Part shown: piece after piece, positions 25,801 to 36,800 of the stretch
How positions within the stretch are numbered: position 1 is the stretch's first letter
How the letters are laid out: the number at the start of each line of letters is the position of its first letter
NCBI GenBank assembly: GCA_013396525.1
Contig: VWYX01001215.1
Coordinates: forward strand, 124,001 to 188,000
Length of the DNA stretch: 64,000 bases
Reading direction: 5' to 3'
Origin: Chaetorhynchus papuensis
Lineage: Eukaryota; Chordata; Aves; Passeriformes; Rhipiduridae
The notes under the pieces: generated by a model
Databases searched by the model: none
Told to the model about the DNA's origin: nothing
The model's input: only the letters and a program-made list of their open reading frames with translations
Translations under genes and position numbers: made by a program

Positions 25801-27741
25801 TTCTGGAAGGTCAAGAAGCCCTGAAATAAATAGACAACATAACAAAATAAGTATCAATAAAATAAAAGTAGTGTTCTCCCAAGGAGGTATAATAAGCCTA
25901 TAAACCTGTCAGGCGGGGCTGCTGCCATTCTAAATCACAGAAAGGTAAAGCTTAGGCACTCAAAAGCAGAATTTCAGTTGCCATGTCCTTAAGAAGATCT
26001 ATTTTTTACAGACAGATACAAGAGAGTCTGCTACAACAGCACCTGAAATATGCAAGTACTTGTGTTGATGAACAGCTGCTTTAAGTCCCTGGAAGGTTGT
26101 CCCAGCTGATGTTTAGCCCAGAGTCTTTCACAGCACTGCAAATGAATCATTGTGTTTTCCTTTCCTCTGCTCTGTCTCCATAACACTGTTCTCCAGCATC
26201 AACTAATTATGTACTCAGACTGCAATTACTTGGGAATCAGAGAATCCTAGAAAAATTCAGGTGAGAAGGGATTTCTGAAGGTCATCCAACCCAACCTTTT
26301 GCTCAGAACGAGGTCAATTTCAAAGTCAGATCACTTTTGACTATTTCTGCTGATGGCGATTTCACACCATCCCCAAACAACCTCTTTCAGCATTTTACCA
26401 CTTCTGCTGAGATTTTTCTCCCCCCTTCTATCTAGCTAGAGTCTCTGTTGCTGCAGTGGTGACTGTGTCGTGTTCTTGAGCTGTGTGGTGCTCTCCAAAT
26501 TGCTACAGGATCCATCTCCAAAATAGCCGCAAGTTGTGCCCAGCGGATTTCAGTTGGATATTAAGGAAAATTTCTTCACTGAAAGGGTTGTCAAGCCCTG
26601 GCACAGGCTGCCCAAGGTAGTGCTGGAGTCACCATCCTTGGAGGGACTTAAAAGACATGTGGTATATGGGGACATGGCTTAGTGCTGGCCTTGGCAGTGC
26701 TGGGTGAACAGTCGGACTGGGTTTTGGAGGGCTTTTCCAGCCTAAATGGTTCTGTGATTCTATAATTCTGTGATCATTTCCTTGAGAATAATGCAGAGTA
26801 ATTATTCCCTATTCTGCAAGCAGACCAGGTCACAAAGCACATTAAAACTGGCAACAGACACTGGTGTTCTCAGGCTTTTTTTAGACAGCAGTGCCTCCCG
26901 TTTGTTGCCTAAGTGTGGCAAACACAGAGCCTGTTGGAAAAGGATCCAGTCATCTCAGCTCCCTTCTCCCTGTCCACATGGCTAGAGCTCAAAACACGCT
27001 GTCAGGTCTGGCACTGACACTGTTAGACATGTTGTTGGTGTCATCAGAAATTAAATTAATTATCGAGCAATGGAGGCTGAATTCAAGCATCTTCTTGTAA
27101 GCCCACTTAAGATACTGCTTCTGTTAAGGGAGTCAAAGACCTGAAAAGGCACTGAATTAAGCCAGACTAAATATCAGCAGTAGGCACTAGTATGTTCAGT
27201 TTCCTTTGGGATCAGTAATGTGTATTTAACAGAAATATCCAGAAATTAACTTTTAAAATGAGAGCTGGAAAGGACACAGATGGAAAAATGCTGAATTTTG
27301 TGTACACCTGGGCGAAAGGCTGTCTTCATTTTGGTCAGAGCTTCACTGCAGTCTGCCAAGAGGTACTTTGCTTTCCTGTTGTAAATCCGCACCACTCCCA
27401 GGAGTAAGTGTCCAGAGGTTCGCAGAGCTATAGCAAACTGTGAGGATTTAAAATTTAAAAAAAAAAAAAAAAAAAGAAAGTTGTTCAGGACTTAGTATTT
27501 TTAGCAAAAATGTTAAGATATTACACAGAAGTAACAGAGAGACCAACACCTCCACCCCAGGACTCTCCAGGAGATGCTTCCTCATGCCACAGCCTACCTT
27601 TGGGGAGAGGATTTTTTGTATGGTGGCCTCTAAATTGCACTCAAAGATATGTGCCTTGGTGAGCTTCTTCTCCCAGTGGGCAGCCAGCCAGATTTTGGCC
27701 AGCGGCCCCCGCTTGTTGATGAGCAAATGGACGTAGAACAT
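16881..27741 (-). CDS. RAD21L1: RAD21-like 1, meiotic cohesin kleisin subunit (13 coding exons)
   Basis: Kleisins close the cohesin ring by bridging SMC1 and SMC3; RAD21L acts in meiotic prophase on chromosome axes. Exons in transcript order: 27598-27741, 27308-27437, 25721-25820, 24648-24754, 24100-24285, 23378-23479, 22284-22394, 21047-21276, 20094-20196, 19257-19396, 18492-18572, 17854-17931, 16881-17072. All phases agree, giving 567 aa. The N-terminal kleisin domain (residues 1-105) shows [20 protein letters not shown] and [20 protein letters not shown]. Next come [10 protein letters not shown] and a [17 protein letters not shown] block. The middle has [12 protein letters not shown], a basic stretch ([14 protein letters not shown]) and [20 protein letters not shown]. 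The C-terminal winged helix has [30 protein letters not shown] and [11 protein letters not shown], ending [11 protein letters not shown]21 is the alternative; position beside SNPH and divergence favour RAD21L1. Exon 18492-18572 is least certain. Confidence 0.93.
17204..17375 (-). mobile_element. CR1 LINE fragment (minus orientation)
   Basis: ATAGAATCATAGAAGCACAC, TGGTTTGGGTCAGAAGGGAC, CACCTTCAACTAGACAAGG and CCAACCTGGCCTTGAACAC match the reverse-complemented CR1 3' region. It sits in the last RAD21L1 intron, between exons 17854-17931 and 16881-17072. Confidence 0.85.
22976..23045 (-). mobile_element. Possible degraded CR1 fragment
   Basis: AGAAGCACAGAATTGTTTCT and GTTGGAAAAGACCTTTTAAG resemble the reverse-complemented tail of a CR1 subfamily. 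The match is short and may be chance. It lies in the RAD21L1 intron between exons 6 and 7. Confidence 0.5.
26236..26430 (-). mobile_element. Old CR1 fragment (minus orientation) in RAD21L1 intron 2
   Basis: CAGAGAATCCTAGAAAAATT, GAGAAGGGATTTCTGAAGGT and CATCCAACCCAACCTTTTGC show the reverse-complemented tail of a divergent CR1 subfamily. It faces a second copy of opposite orientation 80-90 bp to the right. Confidence 0.75.
26515..26775 (+). mobile_element. CR1 fragment (plus orientation, 3' tail present)
   Basis: GATATTAAGGAAAATTTCTT, CACTGAAAGGGTTGTCAAGC, CCTGGCACAGGCTGCCCAAG and CTTTTCCAGCCTAAATGGTT are typical CR1 3'UTR blocks. The element ends with the short TGATTCTATAATTCTGTGAT repeats that mark CR1 3' ends. 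With the copy at 26236-26430 it makes a tail-out inverted pair inside one intron. Confidence 0.9.
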
Positions 27742-27829
27742 GGTGCCTGGCCAAGGGTCTCAGGGCAGCCCTGACAAAATTCCCTGAGCTCTTCCCCTTC
27801 CAACAGGAGACGGGTCCTGGGGCACCAAG

Positions 27830-28440
27830 TGGGACTAGGGATTAAGTGGGATCTGAGGGGATGGGGGACCCAGTTGGGTGCTATGGGGAAGGGGGAATTT
27901 AGTGGGATCTGAGGTGATGGGGGGACACAACGAGGCACTGAAGGGGATGAGAGGATTTACTGGGATCTGAGGGGATAGGGGATCCAGGCAGATATTGAGG
28001 GGATGTGAGGATTTAGTGGGATCCCGAGGGGCTGGGATCACCCAGCTGGGTGCTGAGAGGATGGGAGAACCCTAAGAGCACTGAGGGAATGAAAGGATTC
28101 AGCAGCACCCTCAGAGGGCAGGGGGGATTTGGCGGGATCCTTAGAGGATGGGTCAGAGGGGATTTAGTGGTGCCTGAGGGGACGGGGGGATCCAGCCGGG
28201 CCCTGAGGATTTAGCAGGACCTGAGGGGATGGGGTGTCCAAGGCACTGAGGGGACAGGGAGATTTAGTGGGATCTGAGGGGACGGGGGGCCTGAGCAATG
28301 CCAGGAGCGGGGGGTTGGATTTAGCAGGATCCTGAGGGATGGAAGGGCACAGCCGGCCGCTGAGGGGCCCCGGCGGGGATGAGGGGGCCCAGCTCGGCTC
28401 TGCGGGGATCGAGGGGGATTAGCAGGGGCTGAGGGGGCTC
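27830..28440. repeat. Minisatellite (about 57-bp unit) directly upstream of RAD21L1
   Basis: The core GATTTAGTGGGATCTGAGGG followed by GATGGGG recurs at about 27839, 27896, 27953 and 28010, a spacing near 57 bp, then continues less regularly to about 28440. Roughly ten copies. The array begins about 90 bp upstream of the RAD21L1 ATG (27741), so it occupies the promoter or 5'UTR. A GC-rich, CpG-containing segment (28450-28640) follows directly. Confidence 0.85.
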
Positions 28441-28449
28441 GGCAGGGAG

Positions 28450-28640
28450 GGCAGACCCTCCTCGGCCCTCAGCCGTGGCTCAGCTGACGGCGGGAAAGCG
28501 CCGCCCGGAGGTCCCACGCCGCTCCCGCCCTCGGAGCCGGTGCGGGGCAGCTCCGGCCGCAGCCCCTGCAGGGCCCGTGTCCACTCGCCACGGCTACGCA
28601 CGGCCCCGGAGCCCCCGGCAGGGACCTGCCGCTGTAAATG
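28450..28640 (-). promoter_or_regulatory. Small CpG-rich segment, possible RAD21L1 promoter
   Basis: This 190-bp stretch has many CpGs and lies beyond the minisatellite, 0.7-0.9 kb upstream of the RAD21L1 ATG. Placement suggests a promoter for the minus-strand gene, but no 5' exon or TATA box could be identified. Confidence 0.35.
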
Positions 28641-28734
28641 GCTCCCTGCTCCTTCCTGGGGCTCACCGGCAGTACCCACACATCCCCGGGAACACCCCTC
28701 ATTTTAGCTTCATGAGAGTGGAAAGCAATCTCGC

Positions 28735-28830
28735 TCTCCTCCTCCATCTGCCCTCCTTCCTCTCCTCTCTTCCTTCCTCTCCTCTCCTTGTCTTCCCCTC
28801 CCTTCCTTCTTCCCCTCCTCTTCTCCTCCC
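28735..28830. repeat. Polypyrimidine tract (CTTCC/TCCTC-rich)
   Basis: Nearly pure C and T over about 95 bp on the plus strand, with imperfect CTTCCTCTCCTC repeats. The mirror-like purine strand could form unusual DNA structure. No coding meaning. Confidence 0.8.
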
Positions 28831-31168
28831 AACCCGTTTCACTCTTGACATTCTAAGAGCCCGCTTGCAGACACCGCACCATCTCTTTCTCTGCAGGTGA
28901 GCAGCTCCTGCGTGGCTCCAGACACGTCTGATAAAACTCCCCTGGTGAAGGAAATTTGCAGAAGAAAAAGAACCAAAAAAACAACACAAAAAAACCCCCA
29001 GACAAACAAAAAACCCAGAGCCTCAGGTTGGACCTCTGTGCAGAGGGAGAAGGCAAAAGGTGCACAGCCACCCATCTGTGCCAGCTCCAGCCACCCCCGA
29101 GAGGAGAAGACAGTATGTTTGCACACTTAGGTGTCACCAGCCAGGAAAAAAATAGTTTGTCACCCTCTGCTTCGTGCTTTCCATGCTTCATATTCAGGCA
29201 GAACACAGCAAGGCTCCCGCTGCTCCCAGGCGCAGCCCGGCACATCAGCTGTTGCCATATCACAAGGCACCTGTGGTTTTCCCTGTCTCCCTGGTGTTAG
29301 CTGAAGATAACAAGATCTTAATTATCACCAGGAAAGTACTGAGCCTCTTCCCAGTGTGGCCCTGCAGCCGGTCGTAGTGGCAAGCAGGGCTCCATCCCTC
29401 CAGCTGCCTTTGGGCTGGGGCTCAGACGTTTGCGGAAGGAGAGGGATTTTTGCTGTAAACCATCCTTGGAGTGGTGTATCCCCAACGGGGACTTGGAGGA
29501 ACCTCCCATGAGCCCCAGAGCAGGTACCCACTGCTCTTCCAGGGCACCAAATCTGTCTGGGCACTCCATGCCTTGCAAGAGGGAAACCACCCACACTGAT
29601 GCCCACTGTACAGCTCCAGCCCTCCGCAGCACAAAGGCTGATGTCCAGCCCTGCCTACCTTGCCAATGGCAACAGCTCCCAGGAGCAGTTTGCTGGATCA
29701 GAACTGCCCCCCATCCGTGGGGAGCACTGGGGTGCTGTGTCTGGGGCACAGAGGGACTGGCAGGGAGGCTGGGCAGGTGTGCTGGGTACCTCTGGTCCTC
29801 CCAAACTGCTGGATCTCTCGGTGATGTAGAGCCAGCTCCTGAATTGCCCAGCTGCTTTTTCCCTGACCTCCGAGTCACCTTGAGCCGTGCTGGCTGCAGG
29901 GGCTCATTCTGCCATGGGATGCTGTGAATGATAAGGAGGCAGGAATGAAAATTCACCTCGCCAGGGGTAGGGGTCAGCACTGCCAGTGGGTACCAGACAG
30001 CTGTGCACTCCCCAAAACTGGGCTGTGCTGCACAGGGCTGTGTTGGGGAACAGAGCCAGGTCCACAGCCTGTCTAGCTCCATCACAGTCCTGCTCCTGCT
30101 GTCCTCTTCTGCCTGCCTGAGGCTCGCATTTGCTGTCCCTCTCATGTGTGTTCAATCATTTTGTCTGAGGAGTGACATGTTCCCATCCCTGGTTTTCTGT
30201 CTGGCTCCCTCACCCTGCTCCATCTCCCAGACTCCTTCCCTCCCTCCTCTTTCCTTTTCTTTCCAAGTCGTCTGTCTCTCCCCTCCAGCACTCCTGCAGT
30301 TTCATTGTGAATTTTGGCAGTGCTCCCTCTGACCTTGGCTGTGTCCCTCCTCTCTTTGCTCCTGCGCTGGCAGCATAAATCTTGGCTGTCTCAGTCTCTC
30401 CTCCCCTTCCCTTCGTGCCAGCACGTTGGGGATGGAGTGGCCAGGATCAGGCTGGGGAAGGTTTTTGGGCTACCCTGAGGCCCTTCAAATGCCTAGGGTC
30501 CCCTCCAGCTCCCATCCAGCAATGGCAGTGGGATCCTGGGGCACAGTGCAAGCAGCGATGCCAGCAGGACGCATCCCTCCACCTCACCATCACAGGCAGC
30601 CTCTCGAGCACTGCTGTGGGATTGGGGTGCAGGAGTAGCCCCCTGGGCAGCATGGAGCCCCGACCCCACAGCAGGCTCAGCCCTGTCCCTGTATGAAGGT
30701 AGAGGTGGGAGCCACAGCATGAGTGGCTCTGCTTTTGCCCCACAAATCCCCATCCTGGCAGGGCTCCTGGCCTTGGCATCCCTGGGTGCATTGGCAGCCG
30801 CAGGGCTTGGGTGCTCCAGAACAGAGGGCTTGACCACAGCTCTGCTCAGGAGCAAACTGGTGGCAGTTCTGTCTTCCCAGGGAATTTGGCGATGGTGAGG
30901 CAGCAGATCTGCTCCTGCCCGTCTGTTCACAGTGATATGCCCGCCTGCTCCAAATCCATCTTTTCCTGCCGATTTGGGACAATCTGTGTCCCATGACCTA
31001 CTTGTCTCCAAGCATCTCCTGCCTTCCTGCGGAGTGGGTTGGTTCTAAAGCCTCTCTAAATGTAGTTAACGTGTCAGGATGCACTTATATTTATTTTTAA
31101 TTCTGCTTCTTTCTCGGCCCACTTCTGGCTGCATCTCTGGGGACACTGTGCTTGGAAGCCCTGCATTT

Positions 31169-31260
31169 CATAGAGTCACAGAGTCACGGAATGGTTTGGG
31201 TTGGAAGAGACCTTACAAATCATCTCATTCCAAGCCCCCTGCCGTGGCAGCTCCATGCCC
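31169..31260 (-). mobile_element. Short CR1 fragment (minus orientation)
   Basis: CATAGAGTCACAGAGTCACG, GAATGGTTTGGGTTGGAAGA and CATTCCAAGCCCCCTGCC are the reverse-complemented CR1 tail. The homology stops near 31260. Confidence 0.85.
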
Positions 31261-32001
31261 CTACTGCATCTCAGAGACTGGAGGTGCCATGTGTTGGTCT
31301 AGAGGGTGCCAGTCAGCACCATGGATAGACACCGTGCCTGGATGGGTGCTGAGCCTGGATCGTGTTGCACCTGTCCAGCACTCAGAAAACACAAATGCAC
31401 CTCTTTATTTGTGTGGCACACCCTAAATTCTCTGACCCTTTTTTATCCATTTTTCCTGTATCTGTCTGACAGAGACTTCAGGGAAAATCCCTGCCCCTGC
31501 CATGACGCAGGTGGCGGGAGACTCCCATCTGACATCTTCACTCAGGGCAGTGCCCAGACACTATGGGTAACACAGAGCCCAGTGTAGCTGCAGAGGAACA
31601 CACTGTGTGGGGGAACAGGGTTCAGGACACGATGGGGACAGGGCGCAGGACACAAGGGGCATCCCTGCAGCCCCAGCACTGTGACCTCACCCAGTGCCTG
31701 CAGCACTGGGTGTGCTTGTGGAGATGCTGGAAGCATGTGAAGGTGTTGAAGGGAATGGCAACGTGATGGAGAAACCTTCCCGGCAGCTGTCAGCAGCCCA
31801 CCCGCTATTGTTTGGGATTTACATCCACACCTCCAGGCACTGCTCCAAATGTGGAAATAGACCATGTCATATTAACAAACGAGGGAAAGCGTGTGGCTGC
31901 CAGCAGGTCGCTGCCAGGGCACGGGCCTGGGTCTGGTGCCAGGGCAGGGGGAAGTAGAGTGCAGGCACTGACATGAATGCTCTGTGAAAAATGGAGTAAA
32001 T

Positions 32002-32004
<3 letters not shown>

Positions 32005-32051
<47 letters not shown>
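32005..32051. repeat. (GT)n microsatellite, about 23 repeats
   Basis: An uninterrupted GT run of 47 bases. A second, imperfect TGTG-rich patch lies at 32514-32575. The long pure run is likely to vary in length between individuals. Confidence 0.98.
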
Positions 32052-32053
<2 letters not shown>

Positions 32054-32559
32054 AAGGGGGAGCTTTATGCCACGGGACTGCAGTGGGATCGTGGTGGGAC
32101 CCAGGGGCTCCTATGTCCCAGGCTGGGGCATATCATACCTGGCCCAAACCTAGGTCATCCCCCACTTTCCCCGGGAACCTGGGGACAGGCTGGACTCTTG
32201 TGGGGACTCAGCGTGGGCAACGTCCGTATGGGACCTCTCCCTGCTGTCTTTGCAGCTGGGGATGCTCAGGTTGCAGCCTCAGTGTCCTCAGCCCAGCTGT
32301 GCCCCGGGTCCCCACAGGGGACGGCTGCTTGCGGGGGACACGTCCTCCAGGCAGACCCCACGCAAAACTCACCGTGCTACTCTGTCCTCTCCAAAGCCCC
32401 TCCCCACGCAGCCCCCCCGGGGTGCCCACGGAGGGTCCCGGCGCTGTCGAGGGGGTGCACAGAGGGGTCTCTGTTGCACAGGGTACGCGCACAGCAGGTG
32501 CCGGTGTGCTCCCGGGTGTGTGCGTGTGAGTGCATGTGTGTGCCCCCCGTACGTGTCTG

Positions 32560-33820
32560 TGTGTGCGTGTGCGTGCGGCGGCCGTGCGCGACCGCAGCTC
32601 GGGGCACCCACCGCCCGCCCCGCGGCGGCACCGGCACCTGCCCGGGGAGCCGGGGAGGCGGCGGGGGTAGGCAGCCCGACGCGGGGGACTGGGAGGGGAA
32701 GCGGGGCAGCTCGGTGCGGGCATCGGTGGGGCGGGCAGACCGAGCAGAGAAGCGGGAGCGGAGCCCGGTGCACGGAACGGGGCCACAGCCCGGTGCGGGA
32801 GCGGGGAACCGGAGGGCAGAGCCCGGCGGGAGGACAGGGTCCGGAGAGGGGCAGTTTAGTGGGGTCACAGGGACACAGGTCCCCACAGGGGGTTTCAGAC
32901 GGATTCGGGAAGGTGGGTCGCGCGGTGGGAGCCTGGTTTGGGAAGGGGGAGAGCCAGGTGGGACGACCCGGTTCGGAGAGGCAGGTGCCGGGTTCAGGGA
33001 ACGGGAGCAGCCCGGTGCGGGGGAGCAGCCCGGTCTGGGGGGTGGGCTCCGGGGAAGAGGGACAGTCCGGGCGGGGTCCCAGCTCCGAAGGTAGCCCGGT
33101 TCGGCTCAGCGGGATCCCAGGAAGAGGAGCAGCCCGGTTCGGAGACCTGCGGGGCGGGGTTGGCAGCCCGGTCAGGGGAAACGACTCCTGGGAGGGGGAA
33201 CATCCCGCCCGCAGGGTTCGGCTCTGGTTTGGGGAAGCATCCCGGTTCGGGGACCCGTCTCCGACCCAGAGGAGCATCCCGTCCCGGTTCGACCGCTCAC
33301 CTTTGGCCGCGCAGGCCGGCGGCGGTTCCATGGCGTCCCCGCGGGCGGCGGAGCTGCGGAGCCCGGACGAGGCGGCGGCGGCGGGTGCGGGGGCCGGTGC
33401 GGGTGCGGGGGGGCCGGTGCCGGCGGGGCCGGGGCTGGCGCTGGCGCTGGGCTGCGCTCTGGGCGGCGCGGCGCTGGTGGTGCTGGCGGGGGCCGTTCCG
33501 CGGGCGGCGCGGCCCGACCCCGCCGTGCCTGCGCGGCAGATGGAGCGGCTGGAGGCTCGGGCAGCCCGGCTCCGCGCCCGCCTCGACCGCTGCACCGTGG
33601 CCGGGCTGGCGCTGCTGGCCCTGGGCGGGCTCCTGCTCGCCGCTCTGCTGCTGGCTGCCGCCGCCGCCCGCCGCCGCGCCCGGGCCGCCCGCCGCACCGG
33701 TGGCACCTATGGCTCGGTACGGCTGCGGCTGCGGAGGGTGTCACCTGAAGGGACGCGGGCGCTGCTGGAGAGCCAGCTGAGCCCCCCATCCCAGCCCCCC
33801 GAGGGGCCCGGCTCCTAGCC
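32560..33820 (+). promoter_or_regulatory. CpG island over TMEM74B 5' region and coding exon
   Basis: Dense CpG and GGTTCGG/CCCGGT motifs from 32560 through the TMEM74B coding exon. The GGGAGCAGCCCGGT-type sequence recurs irregularly at 33000-33200. This composition produces long stop-free frames on both strands that are not genes. It is the likely TMEM74B promoter. Confidence 0.6.
33330..33818 (+). CDS. TMEM74B: Transmembrane protein 74B
   Basis: A single uninterrupted frame of 162 aa. It has an Ala/Gly-rich N-terminus (residues 1-34), a first membrane segment (about 35-56, LALALGCALGGAALVV), a basic loop with MERLEARAARLRARLDRC (71-88), a second membrane segment (about 90-113), an Arg-rich patch, then GGTYGSVRLRLRR and a Pro-rich tail. 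The two-pass layout and the Thr-Tyr-Gly-Ser motif fit the TMEM74 family; TMEM74 itself is linked to autophagy, but the role of TMEM74B is poorly known. The ATG is chosen for its context (GGTTCCATGG) and because the open frame upstream is CpG-island low-complexity sequence. An acceptor-like CCGCGCAG sits 15 bases upstream, so a noncoding first exon is likely. It is shorter than the human protein (about 256 aa), so a longer N-terminus remains possible. Confidence 0.8.
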   Translation: MASPRAAELRSPDEAAAAGAGAGAGAGGPVPAGPGLALALGCALGGAALVVLAGAVPRAARPDPAVPARQMERLEARAARLRARLDRCTVAGLALLALGGLLLAALLLAAAAARRRARAARRTGGTYGSVRLRLRRVSPEGTRALLESQLSPPSQPPEGPGS

Positions 33821-36800
33821 CTGCACACCCCGGGGACCCACCGTCATTGGCAGAAACGGGGTCCCCTTGCTGCACCCCAACACCAACACCATTGGGTGAG
33901 ACTTCGCCTATGCCAGCCTTCAGCCACCATTCTCACCTCCTTGAACCCTCCTTGGATGGTGCTCCAGCCCAACAGCACCGGAATGATGAGGCTTTGGGAT
34001 ACTCCACCAGACTGCATGGCCCTGGCCTGGGTTGCCACCACCAGCACTGGGACAGCATGGCCTTGGAACCCCCTGTCGCCTCCCCAGCACTTTCCTGGAT
34101 GGGATCCTGCCACCAGCATCATGGCAGTGGCACGATCAAGGCACCCGTGGGATTTCTGTGCCACGGTCAGCTGCAGCCTGGGCTGGATGTGAGACTGAGC
34201 TCCTTCCCACAGCCAGGACCTGACTGCTCCTCCCGACAGATCTGTTTCTGCCATCAGTGACCATTTTTAGCAATAGTTTCCTGTAAAACTCTGGCACAGA
34301 GCTGGTGCTTGCACTGCTTCGGGCAGAAGAGGAGGCAGCAAGCATGCCCACCACCCATGGGGTGGGGTCCAGCCCCCTGCCACCCCCCAGGCCTCACACC
34401 CCACCAGCCCCATTCCGCACAGCAGGATTAAGGCCAGGACACACGCCTGCACCGTGCCGAGCATCCCGCTACCACCAGCAGCCCCAGAACGGCCTCTTCA
34501 AAAATCATGGTGCTCCGTACAGAAGAGAGTGAATGATTCTCAGTGCCTCGAGGTGACATGGTGGCCGTGTCCCACGCTGGCCTGGCAGTGCTGCTGCTGG
34601 GGTGTCCCCACGCCGGCCTTTCTGCTGATTCAAGGGCCGTTGTCTGTGGTGTGAAGGCAAAATTGCATCTCGGGAATTAAACATGAAGCGTCATTAAAGC
34701 ACAATGTTCTCTGGAAAGAGAAATGGGTATGAGCAATGTGCTGGGAAAGGGAAATATATATCCCACTGGAAAATGCAGACCCACAAAAGGTGCTGTTTAT
34801 CATGAACTGCCACCAGTTTTCAATCCATCCCATAAGTTACCCACTTCAAACATTCTCAGGCAGGGACAAATCCCTCCAGCCAGCCTGACACAAAAGGGAT
34901 TTTTACATCTGGTTACCTGGGTTGGGTTTTATTCCAGGGCTTCCAATGTCCCCTCCGATGCTGGGGACAATGTCCTCTGTCCTGTTTCCATATAATGCTT
35001 CGCAGATGATTCTTCCCACTGCTGTGAAGGGCCACATGCCCCTCTCCCTGTCACCGCATCACCAGCAACACTCTGTATTTATCGTAGGATCCCAGGAAAC
35101 AACCTTGAATCATCTCACACCTGCAATTCTGGCACCCAGGCACCTTTCCCTGGGATGAAACCATACATGGAGTGAAATGGGTGGCTGTGCCCCCCTGTCC
35201 CCAAACACCCCTGGGGCAAATGGCTTTAAGCAGAGCCAGAGGGGCCAGATGAAGGGTTCAAGGAGAGCAGGGGGGACAAATCTCATTGTGGCTGTCCCTG
35301 AGGGGCCCTAGGGTGGAGGAGGGGGTGATGCCATGGGAGGGAGGGAAGAGAGGGGAGGAAAGAGAAGATGAGAAGAAGGGGAGAAAGGGGGAGCTCTGAG
35401 CCTTCCCAAGGCTATGCCCTGAGAAGGCAGATGTCCCTCCTGCAACTCAGTGCTGGCCCTGCATGTCTGGATTAGAAAAATAAACCCGTTAGATGGAGAA
35501 ATCATCCTCATCCCTTTTTGTTGCTTTAAATATGATGGAAAGAGTGTTTTCAGGATGAAAGGCTGAGCCTGCTGAAGGTTACAGCTGCTGAGCACCTGCT
35601 GTATGTGAGCATGAGAAATACTCCCATGGATTAGGGCCTGAGTCTGCTCAAGAGACTGCGGGAAGGGGCTGTTATTGTTTTGTCAGCACGTTGCTGGACT
35701 TGAGTCCCTGCAGGACTTGGGGGAAGCCTCTACATGGAGCGAGATTATTTACAGTGAACCAGCTGTGTCAAGGAAGGAGTGCCATTAAAGAAGATTCCCC
35801 ACGGAGAGCTCCAGGGCTGGGATGTGATTTCGTACACAGGCTCCCCTAGGCTGAGGTGTAGGGTGGCTGTGGCAGAGAGACGTGGAGCTGTCTGACCTGG
35901 CTGTCCCTTCATTGCTCTGGCAGGCACTGGGGAAGAGGCACTAGCATGTGATGCTTAATGTGCCGGGGAGTAGTAGGAAGCAATCCAAAATATTCCAGAG
36001 TGCTGAGAAAAATCTGGCTGGGAAAGGCTGATGCTGTGCAGCCTGAGTGGAATGAGGGTCAATGGCTCTCCAGTCCCCCAGTGCTGGTGTTTTGGGGCTG
36101 TCTTTGTGTCAGGGGCAAGCAAAGCAAGCAGGGAGGGCCCAGCATGCCTTTCCCAGTTCCATATAACGGGGGCTGCTTTGTTTTCCAGCTGGGCCACACA
36201 CTCGGCTTCCCTGCACCCAGGATCCAAGGGATGTAGCACCGGCTGCAGGGTAATTAGCGACGCCGGGGGTTTCTGCCATCCCATCGGGAGCATGCAGGCA
36301 GGTGCTGTGGGCTGGGCGGGCTGGCAGATGGCCTGAAGGACTCTCTGGGGATCCTGAGCCATTACCAATAATCCAGTGCCTCTCTTCAAACGTGTAGTGG
36401 AAGTGCTGCTGCTGGCGGAGGGAGGCTGAACCTGTGCCAAGACCGCACACCCAGCCCCAGCCGCTCCTCACAGCCTCCCCATAAAAATGAACGTGGGGTG
36501 TGTTACTGTGCTCCCGTGCATGTTAATGTTTCCTGTCGCTTAGGGTAGAAACAGCAATGCTGGGGACAGGGACGCACGGCTGAAGGCCTGAACTGTCCCT
36601 CCTGCTGAAGGGAGACCTGGCTCTCGCAGCCACTGTGCTACAAACCCACAATGGGGTCAGCTGCCCCCCAAGCATTCTCAGGGAACGGGGTTTGTGCAGG
36701 CCACAAGCCCTACAGATGGAATAAGGAATGTGCTTGGGATCACTGGTCCTCAGGAGCCACCTCTGCCATGCTCCAGCTCCTTTGGTAGGACCCAAGCCAG

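Larger units (their letters stand above)
28660..32000. other. Intergenic region, RAD21L1 to TMEM74B (divergent genes)
   Basis: No gene recognised. It contains a long pyrimidine tract (28735-28830, CTCTCCTT-like), a CR1 scrap at 31169, and unremarkable mixed sequence. In human this interval contains C20orf202; I saw no recognisable counterpart. Confidence 0.55.

Noticed and set aside
29318..30145. 275-aa minus-strand frame
   Set aside because: No recognisable domain, no matching splice structure, and ordinary GC-rich composition. C20orf202 was considered but could not be supported.
32009..33094. 361-aa plus-strand frame beginning in the GT microsatellite
   Set aside because: Starts as (CV)n from the GT run and continues through low-complexity CpG sequence; no homology seen.
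32369..33706. 445-aa minus-strand frame antisense to TMEM74B
   Set aside because: Pro/Arg/Ala-rich by-product of the CpG island. TMEM74B on the opposite strand has membrane segments and family motifs.
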